Part shown: positions 8,593 to 17,518 of the stretch, one piece after another
Numbering within the stretch: the stretch's first letter is position 1
Layout of the letters: each line of letters starts with the position of its first letter
Source of the DNA: Planctomycetaceae bacterium
GTDB taxonomy: Bacteria > Planctomycetota > Planctomycetia > Pirellulales > Pirellulaceae
Direction of reading: 5' to 3'
Length of the DNA stretch: 59,775 nt
NCBI GenBank assembly: GCA_024642205.1
Contig: JAHEBQ010000040.1
Location: 1-59,775 of the forward strand
Program-made: the position numbers and the translations under genes
The notes under the pieces: generated by a model
What the model was told of the DNA's origin: nothing
The model's input: only the letters and a program-made list of their open reading frames with translations
Databases searched by the model: none

Positions 8593-9177
8593 ATGACTGA
8601 TTACATCTCGGATCAAACGAATCTTGGCGATGACGCAGAGTTCAACTCCAACGATGTTGAGTGGTTGGCTTTTTGTTACATCGCCGATGAACTTGACCAC
8701 GTCGAGCGTGATCAATTCGAGAATCGGCTGGAAAACGACGAACTTGCCCAGCAAGCCGTCGCAGATGCCATGCAATTTGCACAAGTTCTTTATTCATCGT
8801 TGAATTCCACTTCCTTCAACGATGGTAAAGAGCCTGTTGCAATTGTTTCCCGTGATGTCCCAGCGAATCAAAGAGGATTCAAACGGGCCAGGACAACGTT
8901 TACGGCAGCGGTCGTGATGTTGGTGGTGGTGGCTGGATGGGCCTGGTTTTCCAACTCCGATCTGGGTAATTCGAATGCCGTGATGGCGTCGGACTCCGAT
9001 CGTTTGGCTTCGGCCTGGGTCGAGACAATGATGGTAATGAGCGACGAAGGATTGGACGATTTTATTGAAGATGAATCAGCCATCGTCGATTCGTCTGACG
9101 AAGAATCGGACGACTGGATGTTACTCGCTCTGACCGACCTGGAGGATTCCGAAGGGGCTGAACGTGAAGCCAACTAG
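8593..9177 (+). CDS. Putative anti-sigma factor, single-pass membrane protein
   Basis: About 194 residues (ATG 8593; a TTG at 8584 is an alternative). The N-terminal 95 residues are soluble and acidic, with 'VEWLAFCYIADELDHVERDQ' and 'FENRLENDELAQQAVADAM', a helical pattern like the N-terminal sigma-binding part of planctomycetal anti-sigma proteins. One transmembrane helix follows ('FTAAVVMLVVVAGWAWF', about 105-121), then a highly acidic outer tail with runs of D/E/S. No zinc-binding HxxxCxxC motif was seen. Position directly behind the sigma gene, with a gap of about 10 bases, is the main reason for the functional call. Confidence 0.6.
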   Translation: MTDYISDQTNLGDDAEFNSNDVEWLAFCYIADELDHVERDQFENRLENDELAQQAVADAMQFAQVLYSSLNSTSFNDGKEPVAIVSRDVPANQRGFKRARTTFTAAVVMLVVVAGWAWFSNSDLGNSNAVMASDSDRLASAWVETMMVMSDEGLDDFIEDESAIVDSSDEESDDWMLLALTDLEDSEGAEREAN

Positions 9178-9880
9178 AATCATCAGCGTTCCGCTGCTGG
9201 CAATCTGCCTGCTGGCTTACTGTTCCGTCGGAAACGCGCAGGATGATTCGACGAAAAATCAACTCAACGACCGAACCTCGCCCCCCAAAACTGCTGACAA
9301 GCCCGCGCAGAAATCGGACAAAAAGCTCCTGCCACCGGTTTCGGATCAACGTCGCTCGGAGTTAATGGGATTTGTCAAAAAACACCATCCCGAACTCCGT
9401 CCTCTGCTCAACTCACTCTCAAGAAACCGCCCAACCGAGTTCCAGTCCGCGATGCGTACGCTGGACCGTGAGGTCAAGAATCTTCAGACGTGGGAGAGTC
9501 GCTCGCCGGAACGATACCAGAACCTGCTGGATCAATGGATTTGCAAATCTCACATCAAATTGATTTCGGCCCAACTCGTTTTGAAGAAAACGGATGAAGA
9601 GAATTCGACTCTCAAAAGCGAACTTAAGTCCCTGATCACCAAGCAACAGGATTTGAGAATCGCGCAGCTCTCCAAAGACGTCGCCACGGCGAGGAAACGG
9701 CTGGAGAAATCGGAAGTCCAACTGAAGGGCCTTCGATCAGGTCGAGCCGCAGAAATCAAAAGGCAAATGGACGCCATCACAAAGAACGCTGAGCGAATCC
9801 TGGCCATTCAACAGAAAGCCGCGGACGCCAAGAAAAAGGCAGCCCCAAACAAGCAACCTGCCGCTTTGCCGGACAAGTAG
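9164..9880 (+). CDS. Secreted coiled-coil protein of unknown function
   Basis: 238 residues starting at a GTG (9164) that overlaps the end of the previous gene by 14 bases, with AGGGGC upstream. A signal peptide (IISVPLLAICLLAYCSVGNA, cleavage near residue 25) is followed by a charged, mainly helical protein. Coiled-coil heptads are obvious in the last 90 residues (e.g. 'VATARKRLEKSEVQLKGLRS'), and the tail is rich in Lys/Ala/Pro. I do not recognise a family. A periplasmic helical protein in an ECF locus could be a sensor or modulator for the membrane anti-sigma protein, in the manner of Spy/CpxP-like proteins, but that is inference. Confidence 0.6.
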   Translation: MKPTRIISVPLLAICLLAYCSVGNAQDDSTKNQLNDRTSPPKTADKPAQKSDKKLLPPVSDQRRSELMGFVKKHHPELRPLLNSLSRNRPTEFQSAMRTLDREVKNLQTWESRSPERYQNLLDQWICKSHIKLISAQLVLKKTDEENSTLKSELKSLITKQQDLRIAQLSKDVATARKRLEKSEVQLKGLRSGRAAEIKRQMDAITKNAERILAIQQKAADAKKKAAPNKQPAALPDK

Positions 9881-9975
9881 CCAAGATTGCAGGATGGCCA
9901 ACTCCCGACCCAAAAAAATCGGGTTGGAGTTCGCCGTCGGTCAAAAGACTTGCACCGTAACCTGGAGAATAAGCC

Positions 9976-12795
9976 GTGCCGTTGATTCGTAAGACACAGA
10001 TCCTCCACGCCACGATTCTGCTGATGGTGATTTCCTGTTCCACCGCGGTCGCGATTGCAATCATCGACGAACCCATTGGAGACCTCTCTCGCAGGGCCGG
10101 AGAATCGACCCCAGGCACGACCGAACTGAAACGGGCGTACGAGAGTGTCGAAATCCGGTTCAAGGACTCCTCGACGGACGAGACACCGGATTTCCAAAAA
10201 CATGTGGCGCCGTTGCTGGGGCGTCTGGGTTGCAATGGTCGTGCATGTCACGGTTCATTTCAGGGCCAGGGCGGGTTTCGCCTTTCATTGTTTGGTTTCG
10301 ACTTTGAAGCCGATCACAAGTCACTCCTGGAGGAAGGGGCAGGCCGTGTCGACCTGGCAGAGCCCGAAGAGAGCCTCATCCTGGTCAAACCGACCAACGA
10401 AGATGAGCACGAGGGCGGTCTGCGTTATGAAAAAGGAAGCTGGCAATTCAACTTGCTGAAGAACTGGATCGCGTCCGGCGGCAATACTCCAGTAGAAATC
10501 CACAAACTTGACCGTTTGGAGGTCGTACCGGCTGAGCTTCCATTAAGTGACCCCGACTTGAAAATCGAACTCAAAGCGACGGCATTCTGGTCGGATGGGA
10601 CCAGCGAAGACGTCACACCACTTTGTCGATTTGACTCCAACGACGATTCGATTGCCAACATCAGTGAAACGGGCGTCGTGTCGACCGATGTCATGGCCGG
10701 CGACACACATGTGGTGATCTCCTATGACAACGCCGTGGTTTCCGTTCCAGTGATTCATCCATACGAAAACCGCTCGACCGATTTCCTCAGCCAATTTCCG
10801 TCCCAGTCGCGGGTTGACGAGCTCGTCAAACAGAAATGGGAAAAACTCAATATTGTCCCGTCTGAGCTTTCCGATGACGCCATGTTTTTGAGACGGGTGA
10901 GCATCGACATTACCGGTACACTCCCGTCACCAGACGAGATTCGCGAATTTGTCGCCAGTACGGATCCGGAAAAACGCCAACTCAAGATTGACGAGCTTCT
11001 TGAGACACCGGCATACACTGCCTGGTGGACGACGTTTTTCTGTGACATGACGGAAAACAATACGACTCAACTTCGCAACATCTCCTACGACAACAATTCT
11101 GCCAGCAATCAATGGTACGAGTGGATCCACGACCGAGTCGAAAGGAACGTGCCTTATGACGAGATGATCGCGGGTATCGTGACCGGTGTTAGCCGCAAGT
11201 CAGGCGAGTCTTACACCCAATATTGTGAACGGATGACGCAACTCAGCCAGGGGGACGGCTCATTCGGCGATTCGGACTCGATGCCTTACTACTGGATGCG
11301 GCGCGAGTTCCAGGATCGAGACACTCGGGCGATCAGTTTTGCTCACGCGTTTCTGGGCCTGCGAATTCAATGTGCCTCCTGCCATAAACATCCATTCGAC
11401 CAGTGGAGTCAGAACGACTTCAAGGAATTTGCCAAGTTTTTTGGAGGTGTAACCGCTCAAAACTACGGCCAGGCGCGAACCGCTGAAGAAAAAACAGAAT
11501 ACGCCCAGATCCTCAAGAACCTCGACATTGACCCCGACCAAAAGAACAAAGGCAACATTCGCAAACAGCTGGCGGACGCCCTCAAAAAAGGTGAAACGAC
11601 GCCCTTCGGTTATCTCGTGGTTCATGCACCCAAACCCTCCAAGGAAGAGCAACGGGAGATTCAGGAAAAAATCAAGGAAGCCAGGAAACAGAACAAGAAA
11701 ATTAAAATCCAACAGCCTGCGATTACCGAAGCTCGATTGCTGGGCAGCGAGACCGTTGACTTGACGAAATACGCCGACACTCGTCAACCTGTGATGGATT
11801 GGATGCGTCGTCCCGACAATCCTTTTTTTGCCAAAGCACTGGTCAATCGAGTCTGGGCCAACTACTTCGGCTCCGGTATTGTTGATCCACCGGACGACTT
11901 GAACCTCGCGAATCCGCCGAGTAACGCGGCATTGCTGGATTACCTGGCCTCGGAATTCATTCGTCAAGGTTTCGATCTGAAGTGGCTGCATCGGGAAATT
12001 GCGAACAGTCGAACTTACCAGTTGAGTTGGATTCCGAACGAAACAAACAAGCAAGACCGCCGAAACTTCAGTCGTGCGCTGCCTCGCAGACTCCCTGCGG
12101 AAGTCGTCTTCGATGCCGTTGCCTCGGCATCATCGAATTCGAAAACCAACCGCAGCTTTCGTGAAGTTGTTGAAGATCGGGCGATTTCGATTCCGGGGAC
12201 GGCAACCAACAACAACGGCAAGAAAAAAACAAACACCGATTCGGCTTTTGCCTTGAAAGTCTTCGGACGATCCGAACGAGCCAGCAGTTGTGATTGTGAT
12301 CGTTCGGACGAAACGAGCTTGATTCAAACGGTTTATATGCAGAATGACCGCGACATCCACGCGATGCTCACGCGGAAAGACAGTTGGGTCAACCAAATGG
12401 CATTCCTTCATCGCGTAACTCCCAACCAGGATGCCGTGATGAAGCAACTGGAGGGCCTGAGGGGACGTGTGGCCGCACTGGAAAAAGTCAAGTCCCGCCA
12501 GGAGGAAGCCGGGAACGAAAGGCAGCTACAGAAGACGGAGAAACAGATACTTGGTCTGAAAAAGAACATGGAGCCATTGCAGCAGAAAATTGCCGCTGCA
12601 GAAACGCAGGCCGAAGCGATGGATATCCGGGACGTGGTGACGGAGGCCTACCTGCGAACACTCAGTCGTTTTCCGTCCGCCGAGGAGATCACGCGTTGTG
12701 AGACCTATATCCGCGGGGACAAAGATCTGGTGAATGGCGTCACCGCCGTCCTATGGGCATTGGTCAATACCAAAGAGTTTATCGTTAACCACTAG
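9976..12795 (+). CDS. DUF1549/DUF1553 protein with cytochrome-like N-terminus and Big-like domain
   Basis: 939 residues, GTG start with GGAG upstream and an N-terminal signal segment. Order: a planctomycete cytochrome-like domain with a CNGRACHG motif (about 85-92, C-x4-C-H rather than C-x2-C-H); a bacterial Ig-like (Big2-type) domain around 185-260 ('LKIELKATAFWSDGTSEDVT'); DUF1549 (about 275-480) with 'VSIDITGTLPSPDEIREFV' and a canonical CASCH motif (466-470); DUF1553 (about 600-930) with 'VNRVWANYFGSGIVDPPDDL' and a Cys-rich CDCDRSDE segment; a coiled coil at about 820-880. Such proteins are expanded in Planctomycetes and paired with DUF1501 proteins, as here. Function is unproven; heme binding at the CxxCH is plausible. 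Confidence 0.85.
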   Translation: MPLIRKTQILHATILLMVISCSTAVAIAIIDEPIGDLSRRAGESTPGTTELKRAYESVEIRFKDSSTDETPDFQKHVAPLLGRLGCNGRACHGSFQGQGGFRLSLFGFDFEADHKSLLEEGAGRVDLAEPEESLILVKPTNEDEHEGGLRYEKGSWQFNLLKNWIASGGNTPVEIHKLDRLEVVPAELPLSDPDLKIELKATAFWSDGTSEDVTPLCRFDSNDDSIANISETGVVSTDVMAGDTHVVISYDNAVVSVPVIHPYENRSTDFLSQFPSQSRVDELVKQKWEKLNIVPSELSDDAMFLRRVSIDITGTLPSPDEIREFVASTDPEKRQLKIDELLETPAYTAWWTTFFCDMTENNTTQLRNISYDNNSASNQWYEWIHDRVERNVPYDEMIAGIVTGVSRKSGESYTQYCERMTQLSQGDGSFGDSDSMPYYWMRREFQDRDTRAISFAHAFLGLRIQCASCHKHPFDQWSQNDFKEFAKFFGGVTAQNYGQARTAEEKTEYAQILKNLDIDPDQKNKGNIRKQLADALKKGETTPFGYLVVHAPKPSKEEQREIQEKIKEARKQNKKIKIQQPAITEARLLGSETVDLTKYADTRQPVMDWMRRPDNPFFAKALVNRVWANYFGSGIVDPPDDLNLANPPSNAALLDYLASEFIRQGFDLKWLHREIANSRTYQLSWIPNETNKQDRRNFSRALPRRLPAEVVFDAVASASSNSKTNRSFREVVEDRAISIPGTATNNNGKKKTNTDSAFALKVFGRSERASSCDCDRSDETSLIQTVYMQNDRDIHAMLTRKDSWVNQMAFLHRVTPNQDAVMKQLEGLRGRVAALEKVKSRQEEAGNERQLQKTEKQILGLKKNMEPLQQKIAAAETQAEAMDIRDVVTEAYLRTLSRFPSAEEITRCETYIRGDKDLVNGVTAVLWALVNTKEFIVNH

Positions 12796-12885
12796 CCAGG
12801 CATTGCTCGCCTTCCACTTCCGCGGGGCGAACCACTTCCAATTTGCCCAGCCATTTCCAAATTCTACGCTACCAGGAATCGAATC

Positions 12886-14196
12886 ATGAGTCTCAATCGA
12901 CAATGTGACGGCATCACGCGACGCGATGCAATCAAGCTCGGCGTCATCGGTTCGGCTGCCGGGCTGACGATGAGCAACTATCTGCGACTCGCTGATGCGG
13001 GGCAGGTTAATCCCAAAGCGAGTTCGCAGGCGGCGATTTTCATTGAACTTCCCGGCGGCCCTTCCCACATCGATACATTTGACTTGAAACCAGATGCTCC
13101 ATCGGAGTTTCGTGGTAAATTCAACCCAATCAAGACCAATGTTCCGGGCATCGAGATCTGCGAACACTTGCCGAAAATGGCTCAATGCGCGGACAAATTT
13201 TCAATCTTGCGTGGTGTTTCGCATTCGCTGGGAGCCCATCCGCTTGGCCAACAATTCATATTCACCGGCAACCGACCCAATCCTTCGCTGGATTACCCAG
13301 GGTACGGAAGCGTTGTGGCCAGGGAAATGCCGGGTTCGCCGGATCTTCCCTCGTATGTTTCGATTCCAAAAGTCCAACAGGGTCCCGGCCACCTGGGAGT
13401 GAAGTACGCGTCACTGCAAACCAATGCAACGCCGCGATTGGGCCAGCCGTTCAGTGTTCGTGGAATTACGCTTGGAAACGGGATTTCGTTGAAGGAGATG
13501 GAACGGCGAACGAGTTTGCTCAAAGATCTGGACCAGACGTTTGATTCGATCAAGGAAGCCAATGACCTTCTGAGCGGATTGGACAAGTTCAGCCAAAAAG
13601 CATATGACATGATCACGTCAAAACGTGCTCGGGATGCGTTTGACCTCAGTCAAGAGGCGCCCAGCTTTGCGAATATGTTCGGCGAGGACGAATTCAGCCA
13701 AAGTTGCCTGTTGGCCACTCGTCTGATCGAATCGGGCGTCAAGTTCATTACCGTTTCGTTGGGTGGCTGGGACACGCATTCAGATAATTTCAACAAACTA
13801 CAAAACGAACTCTTGCCCAAACTGGATGCCGGGCTAGCCGGTTTGTTCAATGGATTGGCCGCCAAAGGCCTGCTTGATTCAACCACGGTTTTCGTCTCCG
13901 GTGAATTTGGTCGAACGCCGAAAATCAACGCCAGATCGGCCGACGGGGGACGCGACCACTATCCACGATGCATGTTTATGTTGATGGGGGGCGGGCCCGT
14001 TCGAGTTGGCCAGGTAATCGGTGCGAGCGACGAAAAGGCCGCTGGTCCGAAAAATGATGGGATCAAGCCAGAGGACGCCGCGGCAACGTTTTACCAAACA
14101 TTAGGCATTAACCACCGCAAAGAGTATAATACTTCCATCGGCCGTCCGATCTCGATCGTGAGAGATGGTAACATTATTTCGGATCTGATCGGATAA
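12886..14196 (+). CDS. DUF1501 protein (Tat-exported, alkaline-phosphatase/sulfatase fold)
   Basis: 436 residues. 'GITRRDAIKLGVIGSAAGLT' near the start is a twin-arginine export signal. The domain covers nearly the whole protein: 'AIFIELPGGPSHIDTFDLKP' at the start of the fold, 'VSLGGWDTHSDNF' and 'VFVSGEFGRTPKINA' in the middle, 'GGGPVRVGQVIGASDEKAAG' late. DUF1501 is distantly related to the sulfatase/alkaline phosphatase superfamily. The usual DUF1549/DUF1553 partner lies 90 bp upstream, so the two are probably exported together and co-transcribed. The activity is not known. The gene is followed by a strong terminator at 14287-14323. Confidence 0.9.
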   Translation: MSLNRQCDGITRRDAIKLGVIGSAAGLTMSNYLRLADAGQVNPKASSQAAIFIELPGGPSHIDTFDLKPDAPSEFRGKFNPIKTNVPGIEICEHLPKMAQCADKFSILRGVSHSLGAHPLGQQFIFTGNRPNPSLDYPGYGSVVAREMPGSPDLPSYVSIPKVQQGPGHLGVKYASLQTNATPRLGQPFSVRGITLGNGISLKEMERRTSLLKDLDQTFDSIKEANDLLSGLDKFSQKAYDMITSKRARDAFDLSQEAPSFANMFGEDEFSQSCLLATRLIESGVKFITVSLGGWDTHSDNFNKLQNELLPKLDAGLAGLFNGLAAKGLLDSTTVFVSGEFGRTPKINARSADGGRDHYPRCMFMLMGGGPVRVGQVIGASDEKAAGPKNDGIKPEDAAATFYQTLGINHRKEYNTSIGRPISIVRDGNIISDLIG

Positions 14197-14286
14197 TCAG
14201 GACAGTTCGACGAGTTTTCGAGGATGCCTCCCGACAAACAGCTTGAGCAGTATTTATTCTTAAGTAAACCGTCGGTCCTCGACTCG

Positions 14287-14323
14287 GCTCGGCACCACGC
14301 CTCATGGTGCCGAGCTTTTTTTT
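14287..14323 (+). terminator. Strong intrinsic terminator
   Basis: A perfect 11-bp stem (14287-14297, GCTCGGCACCA, with 14305-14315), 7-base loop and eight consecutive T (14316-14323). It lies 90 bp after the DUF1501 stop and closes the plus-strand unit that begins at the sigma gene (8009). Confidence 0.93.
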
Positions 14324-14445
14324 GCCTCGATGTCGGCGGGCTGGGCAGGGACACATCCAGGCCCGGCTTCGGAACCCCTTGGCAGAGTTGCCAACCCGTG
14401 GTCTCCCTGGTTCTGACTGGCGTGGGGTCATTGTCAGCAGTTCGA

Positions 14446-15483
14446 TCATTCCGGCCGAAAATGCCGGCGCAGCCGTCCCATCGTTTCAATTTCCGGTGTG
14501 CCCATCAAATCGGTCAGGTCGAGTTTCTCAGTGACATCAACAAACGACTGGCCGTTCTTGTTTTCAAACATCCGGTCTCCCGAAACCAGATCCGGAAATC
14601 CATCCTGATTGAAGTCGAACCACGCCGTTCGCGTTGGGCGACTGCCCTGCGCCTGTGCTGCCTCGCTCGAAATCCCCAGCGAGCCAGTGACATCGTGATA
14701 CGTCTGATCGCTGAACGCGAACACGAATCTTTTTCCTCCCGCCAGTGTCACTGCGATATCCAGGTCGTTGTCACCGTCGAGGTCCGCGACATCCAGGGTC
14801 GCACTGGATTGATCATCCACTTCGATCCCCTGTTGCGAAAGCAGGTCAAAGATCTGATCCGCTACCGGAATTGTACTTTCGCGAATGGTCTCTTCTCGAA
14901 TCTGCCACGACTGGAAAGCGGGAGCAATGACGGAATCGAATTCAGGCAAGGTCACGATGACTTCCTGTTCGGTTTGAAACGTCTTCACTCCATGTTTCCC
15001 GGTGATTCCAGTTGCGCTCACCAACAATCGACATTGGTACAAATCGCCACTCTTTCTGGAATAGAATACGACGCTCAGGATGCTGAATTCTGTTTGCACG
15101 TTCTTCCAACCGGCAATCGGATCGAGCAGGCAGCTAAAAAACTCGTCGAATTCAGTGGTTGATGCCTGTTCTTCTTCATCGCACGTTCGCTGCTTCTTTT
15201 CGAACGGTGGTTGATTTTCAATTGCCCACTCGATGTTCGTTGCCATTCCGCCACCGAAATCACCCTGGGTCAGGGATTTGAGTGCCTTCACGTCTCGAGC
15301 GGCCCAGGCTTTCACAAACGGCTTACCCAACCTCAACGAAATCTCGGTTGCAGCCTCCTCCGGGCCAAGCTCGCGAGTAACCGGCCTTGCCTCAAAGGCG
15401 CGTTGATAAAGCAGGAAGGCTCCGACCGCCGAAGCTCCGAAAAGGCATAAAACCGCCAGCGTGCTCAGGATGTTTTTCATCAT
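14446..15483 (-). CDS. Membrane-anchored protein with C-terminal FG-GAP/VCBS-type repeats, apparently short
   Basis: 345 residues. One N-terminal hydrophobic helix (TLAVLCLFGASAVGAFLLY) is followed by an extracytoplasmic domain of unknown type (about 35-235). Two Ca-loop repeats follow: 'LDVADLDGDNDLDIAV' and 'AWFDFNQDGFPDLV', each with the DxDxDGxxD spacing of FG-GAP/VCBS propeller blades. The protein stops about 35 residues after the second repeat, whereas propeller proteins of this kind normally carry six or more blades. It ends in an atypical tail (GRLRRHFRPE). No continuation of the repeats appears in the other minus-strand frames below 14446. It may be a degraded member or a genuine short form. 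Two adjacent ATGs, no clear Shine-Dalgarno. Confidence 0.65.
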   Translation of the reverse strand: MMKNILSTLAVLCLFGASAVGAFLLYQRAFEARPVTRELGPEEAATEISLRLGKPFVKAWAARDVKALKSLTQGDFGGGMATNIEWAIENQPPFEKKQRTCDEEEQASTTEFDEFFSCLLDPIAGWKNVQTEFSILSVVFYSRKSGDLYQCRLLVSATGITGKHGVKTFQTEQEVIVTLPEFDSVIAPAFQSWQIREETIRESTIPVADQIFDLLSQQGIEVDDQSSATLDVADLDGDNDLDIAVTLAGGKRFVFAFSDQTYHDVTGSLGISSEAAQAQGSRPTRTAWFDFNQDGFPDLVSGDRMFENKNGQSFVDVTEKLDLTDLMGTPEIETMGRLRRHFRPE

Positions 15484-15938
15484 GCAACTAAAGAAGTATG
15501 TGACTGCCGTTCAAACCCATTTGAACAAAATGAAACCGCTTGACAAATGGGAGCAAATTCGGAATTGGCTACGGTGCGATGCTGGAGGGAAAATATTCGA
15601 CAAACGTCGGAAAACTGTTCATTGCCATGAGGGCCCGGTCCTGGATGGCTGCCTTTATCGAAAATCAGGGCAATAAAATGGCCATCCATCCGAATATCCT
15701 TCTTGGCAATTAGTTAAAATCGTCAATATCTTGGCGGGATCGTGGAATTAAACTCGGCAGACCGATTCATAGGAATGAGTCAAACAGGCTTCCGTTTCTT
15801 GATTTGATTCGGGACGTCGGGCCGATCTTCTTTGATTTTCGCTCCCACAACTTGAGAAGTTATACCAAACGACGCTCCCTTCCCTGACCGAATACAAAGG
15901 CGCTTGATCCGAGCGTTACTCAGCCAACGATTCAACGC
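15484..15938. other. Divergent intergenic region, 455 bp
   Basis: This lies between the minus-strand VCBS-type gene and the plus-strand GTPase pair. Short frames cross it (e.g. 15461-15676 plus) without protein-like features. A long minus-strand frame at 15780-16943 overlaps the GTPase gene and is its shadow. No defined regulatory site was recognised. Confidence 0.4.
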
Positions 15939-17483
15939 ATGAAAATCAGTCAGACATTTTCCGGAATATTGCTGGTCGTCGTCGCGGCTTGCCTTGGTTT
16001 TGCCTTGGTGTATTTGCCAGGCTGGGTATTGCTCAACTATGAACGCGCTCAAGGGATTGGATTGGGTTGGCTCTATTTGGCAGTCGTTGGCCTTGGCGCA
16101 ATTCTGCTGGTCGGCAGCGGCTTGTGGACCATTTGGAAGCTGTGGGGAGCATCCCTCACCAAAAAGCGACGTCGGCTGCGTCGAAACAAGAATCCCAGCG
16201 AACTCACTCTTGGACAACGTGCGTCTGAGATCGATGAGAACATTGGTCAGATCGAGCGTCTCGCGGCCGAAGCGGAAGACAGTTCGTTGCTCAGGGGTCA
16301 GCTTGATCCACTGCTTAGGGAAATGGAAAAAAAACGCGAGGCCCAGACGCTGGAGATCGTCGCATTTGGAACAATCTCCAGTGGCAAATCTTCGGTCTTG
16401 AATCTGCTGGCTGGCCGCGACGTATTTGCGACTGATGCCCGGGGCGGCACAACAGTGAATCGCAACGAAATCCCGTGGCCAGGAATTGACCAGGTAACCC
16501 TGGTCGATACTCCAGGGCTGGGAGAAATTGATGGTGCCCTGCATGTCAAGATCGCCGCAGAGTCCGCCAGGGATGCGGACCTCGTGTTGGTGGTTGTTGA
16601 CGGACCGTTGCGGGAAAGCGAACACAACTTGCTTGCTCGACTTGGAGAAATGGAAAAACGGGTCATCATTTGTTTGAACAAATCCGACTGGTATTCTGAG
16701 GCGGATCGCGAAAAACTGATCGGCCAGATCTTCCAGCAGACCGGAGACTTTGTTCATCGGGATGACATTGTCTGCATCCAGGCTCAAATCGGGCATCGCG
16801 TACGTCGAAAGGTATTGGCCGACGGATCGGAAGTCGACGAGCATGTCGACGTCCACCCTGATATCAACCCGTTGGCCAGTCGGATGATGCAAATCGTCCG
16901 GCGCGACGGGAAAGACCTGCTGATGGCCAATCTGCTTCTGCAATCCCGGGGGTTGGTGGAGAAAGCGCGGTCCCGCGTCAGGGAATCAATTGACCGCAAG
17001 GCATGGAACATCGTCGACAAGTACATGTGGGGAGCCGGTGGCGTCGCGGCCCTAAGTCCGTTTCCGGCTGTTGACCTGATCGCTGGTTCGGCGATCTCCA
17101 CCAAGATGATTATTGATCTTGCCGAGGTGTATCACCAGAAGGTCGATTTGGAAACAGCATCCAAATGGCTTGGCGAAATGGGGAAAAACCTGATCGGTGT
17201 TCTGGGAGCCCAGGGAGCCACGGTCGCGGTAAGCGCAGTGGTTGCTTCCTTAATCAAGACGGTCCCATTTGCTGGAACGATCGCGGGTGGGGTTTTGCAG
17301 GGCGCGGTCCAGGCATTAATCACCAAGTGGATTGGCTCGGTATTCATCGAGTATTTCCGAAACGAGATGCAGGCCCCGGAGGGCGGACTTACCGGATTGG
17401 CAAGGCGAAAATGGGAATTCGTGACCAGCATTGACGAACTGCGAAAATTGGTTCAATCTGCCCGAGAAAAACTGAAAGACTGA
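15939..17483 (+). CDS. Membrane-anchored dynamin/Era-like GTPase with DUF697-like tail
   Basis: 514 residues. Two transmembrane helices lie at about 8-28 and 40-65, then a basic linker (KKRRRLRRNK) and a helical region. The G domain (about 125-300) shows G1 'FGTISSGKSS', G3 'DTPGLGE' and G4 'NKSD'. The C-terminal third (about 345-485) alternates hydrophobic helices rich in Gly/Ala ('ALSPFPAVDLIAGSAISTKM', 'LIKTVPFAGTIAGGVLQGAV'), matching DUF697, which in proteins such as YcjF accompanies membrane-associated GTPases. Start is the ATG at 15939. A second GTPase of the same plan begins 35 bp downstream, so they are likely co-transcribed and may interact. Role unknown; membrane remodelling or envelope stress are only guesses. 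Confidence 0.8.
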   Translation: MKISQTFSGILLVVVAACLGFALVYLPGWVLLNYERAQGIGLGWLYLAVVGLGAILLVGSGLWTIWKLWGASLTKKRRRLRRNKNPSELTLGQRASEIDENIGQIERLAAEAEDSSLLRGQLDPLLREMEKKREAQTLEIVAFGTISSGKSSVLNLLAGRDVFATDARGGTTVNRNEIPWPGIDQVTLVDTPGLGEIDGALHVKIAAESARDADLVLVVVDGPLRESEHNLLARLGEMEKRVIICLNKSDWYSEADREKLIGQIFQQTGDFVHRDDIVCIQAQIGHRVRRKVLADGSEVDEHVDVHPDINPLASRMMQIVRRDGKDLLMANLLLQSRGLVEKARSRVRESIDRKAWNIVDKYMWGAGGVAALSPFPAVDLIAGSAISTKMIIDLAEVYHQKVDLETASKWLGEMGKNLIGVLGAQGATVAVSAVVASLIKTVPFAGTIAGGVLQGAVQALITKWIGSVFIEYFRNEMQAPEGGLTGLARRKWEFVTSIDELRKLVQSAREKLKD

Positions 17484-17518
17484 TCAAATTTTCATTTGAC
17501 TCGAGGACCGACATCATC

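Noticed and set aside
15780..16943. 387-residue minus-strand ORF
   Set aside because: It is antisense to the first GTPase, whose G1, G3 and G4 motifs are plain; the antisense product has no recognisable feature.
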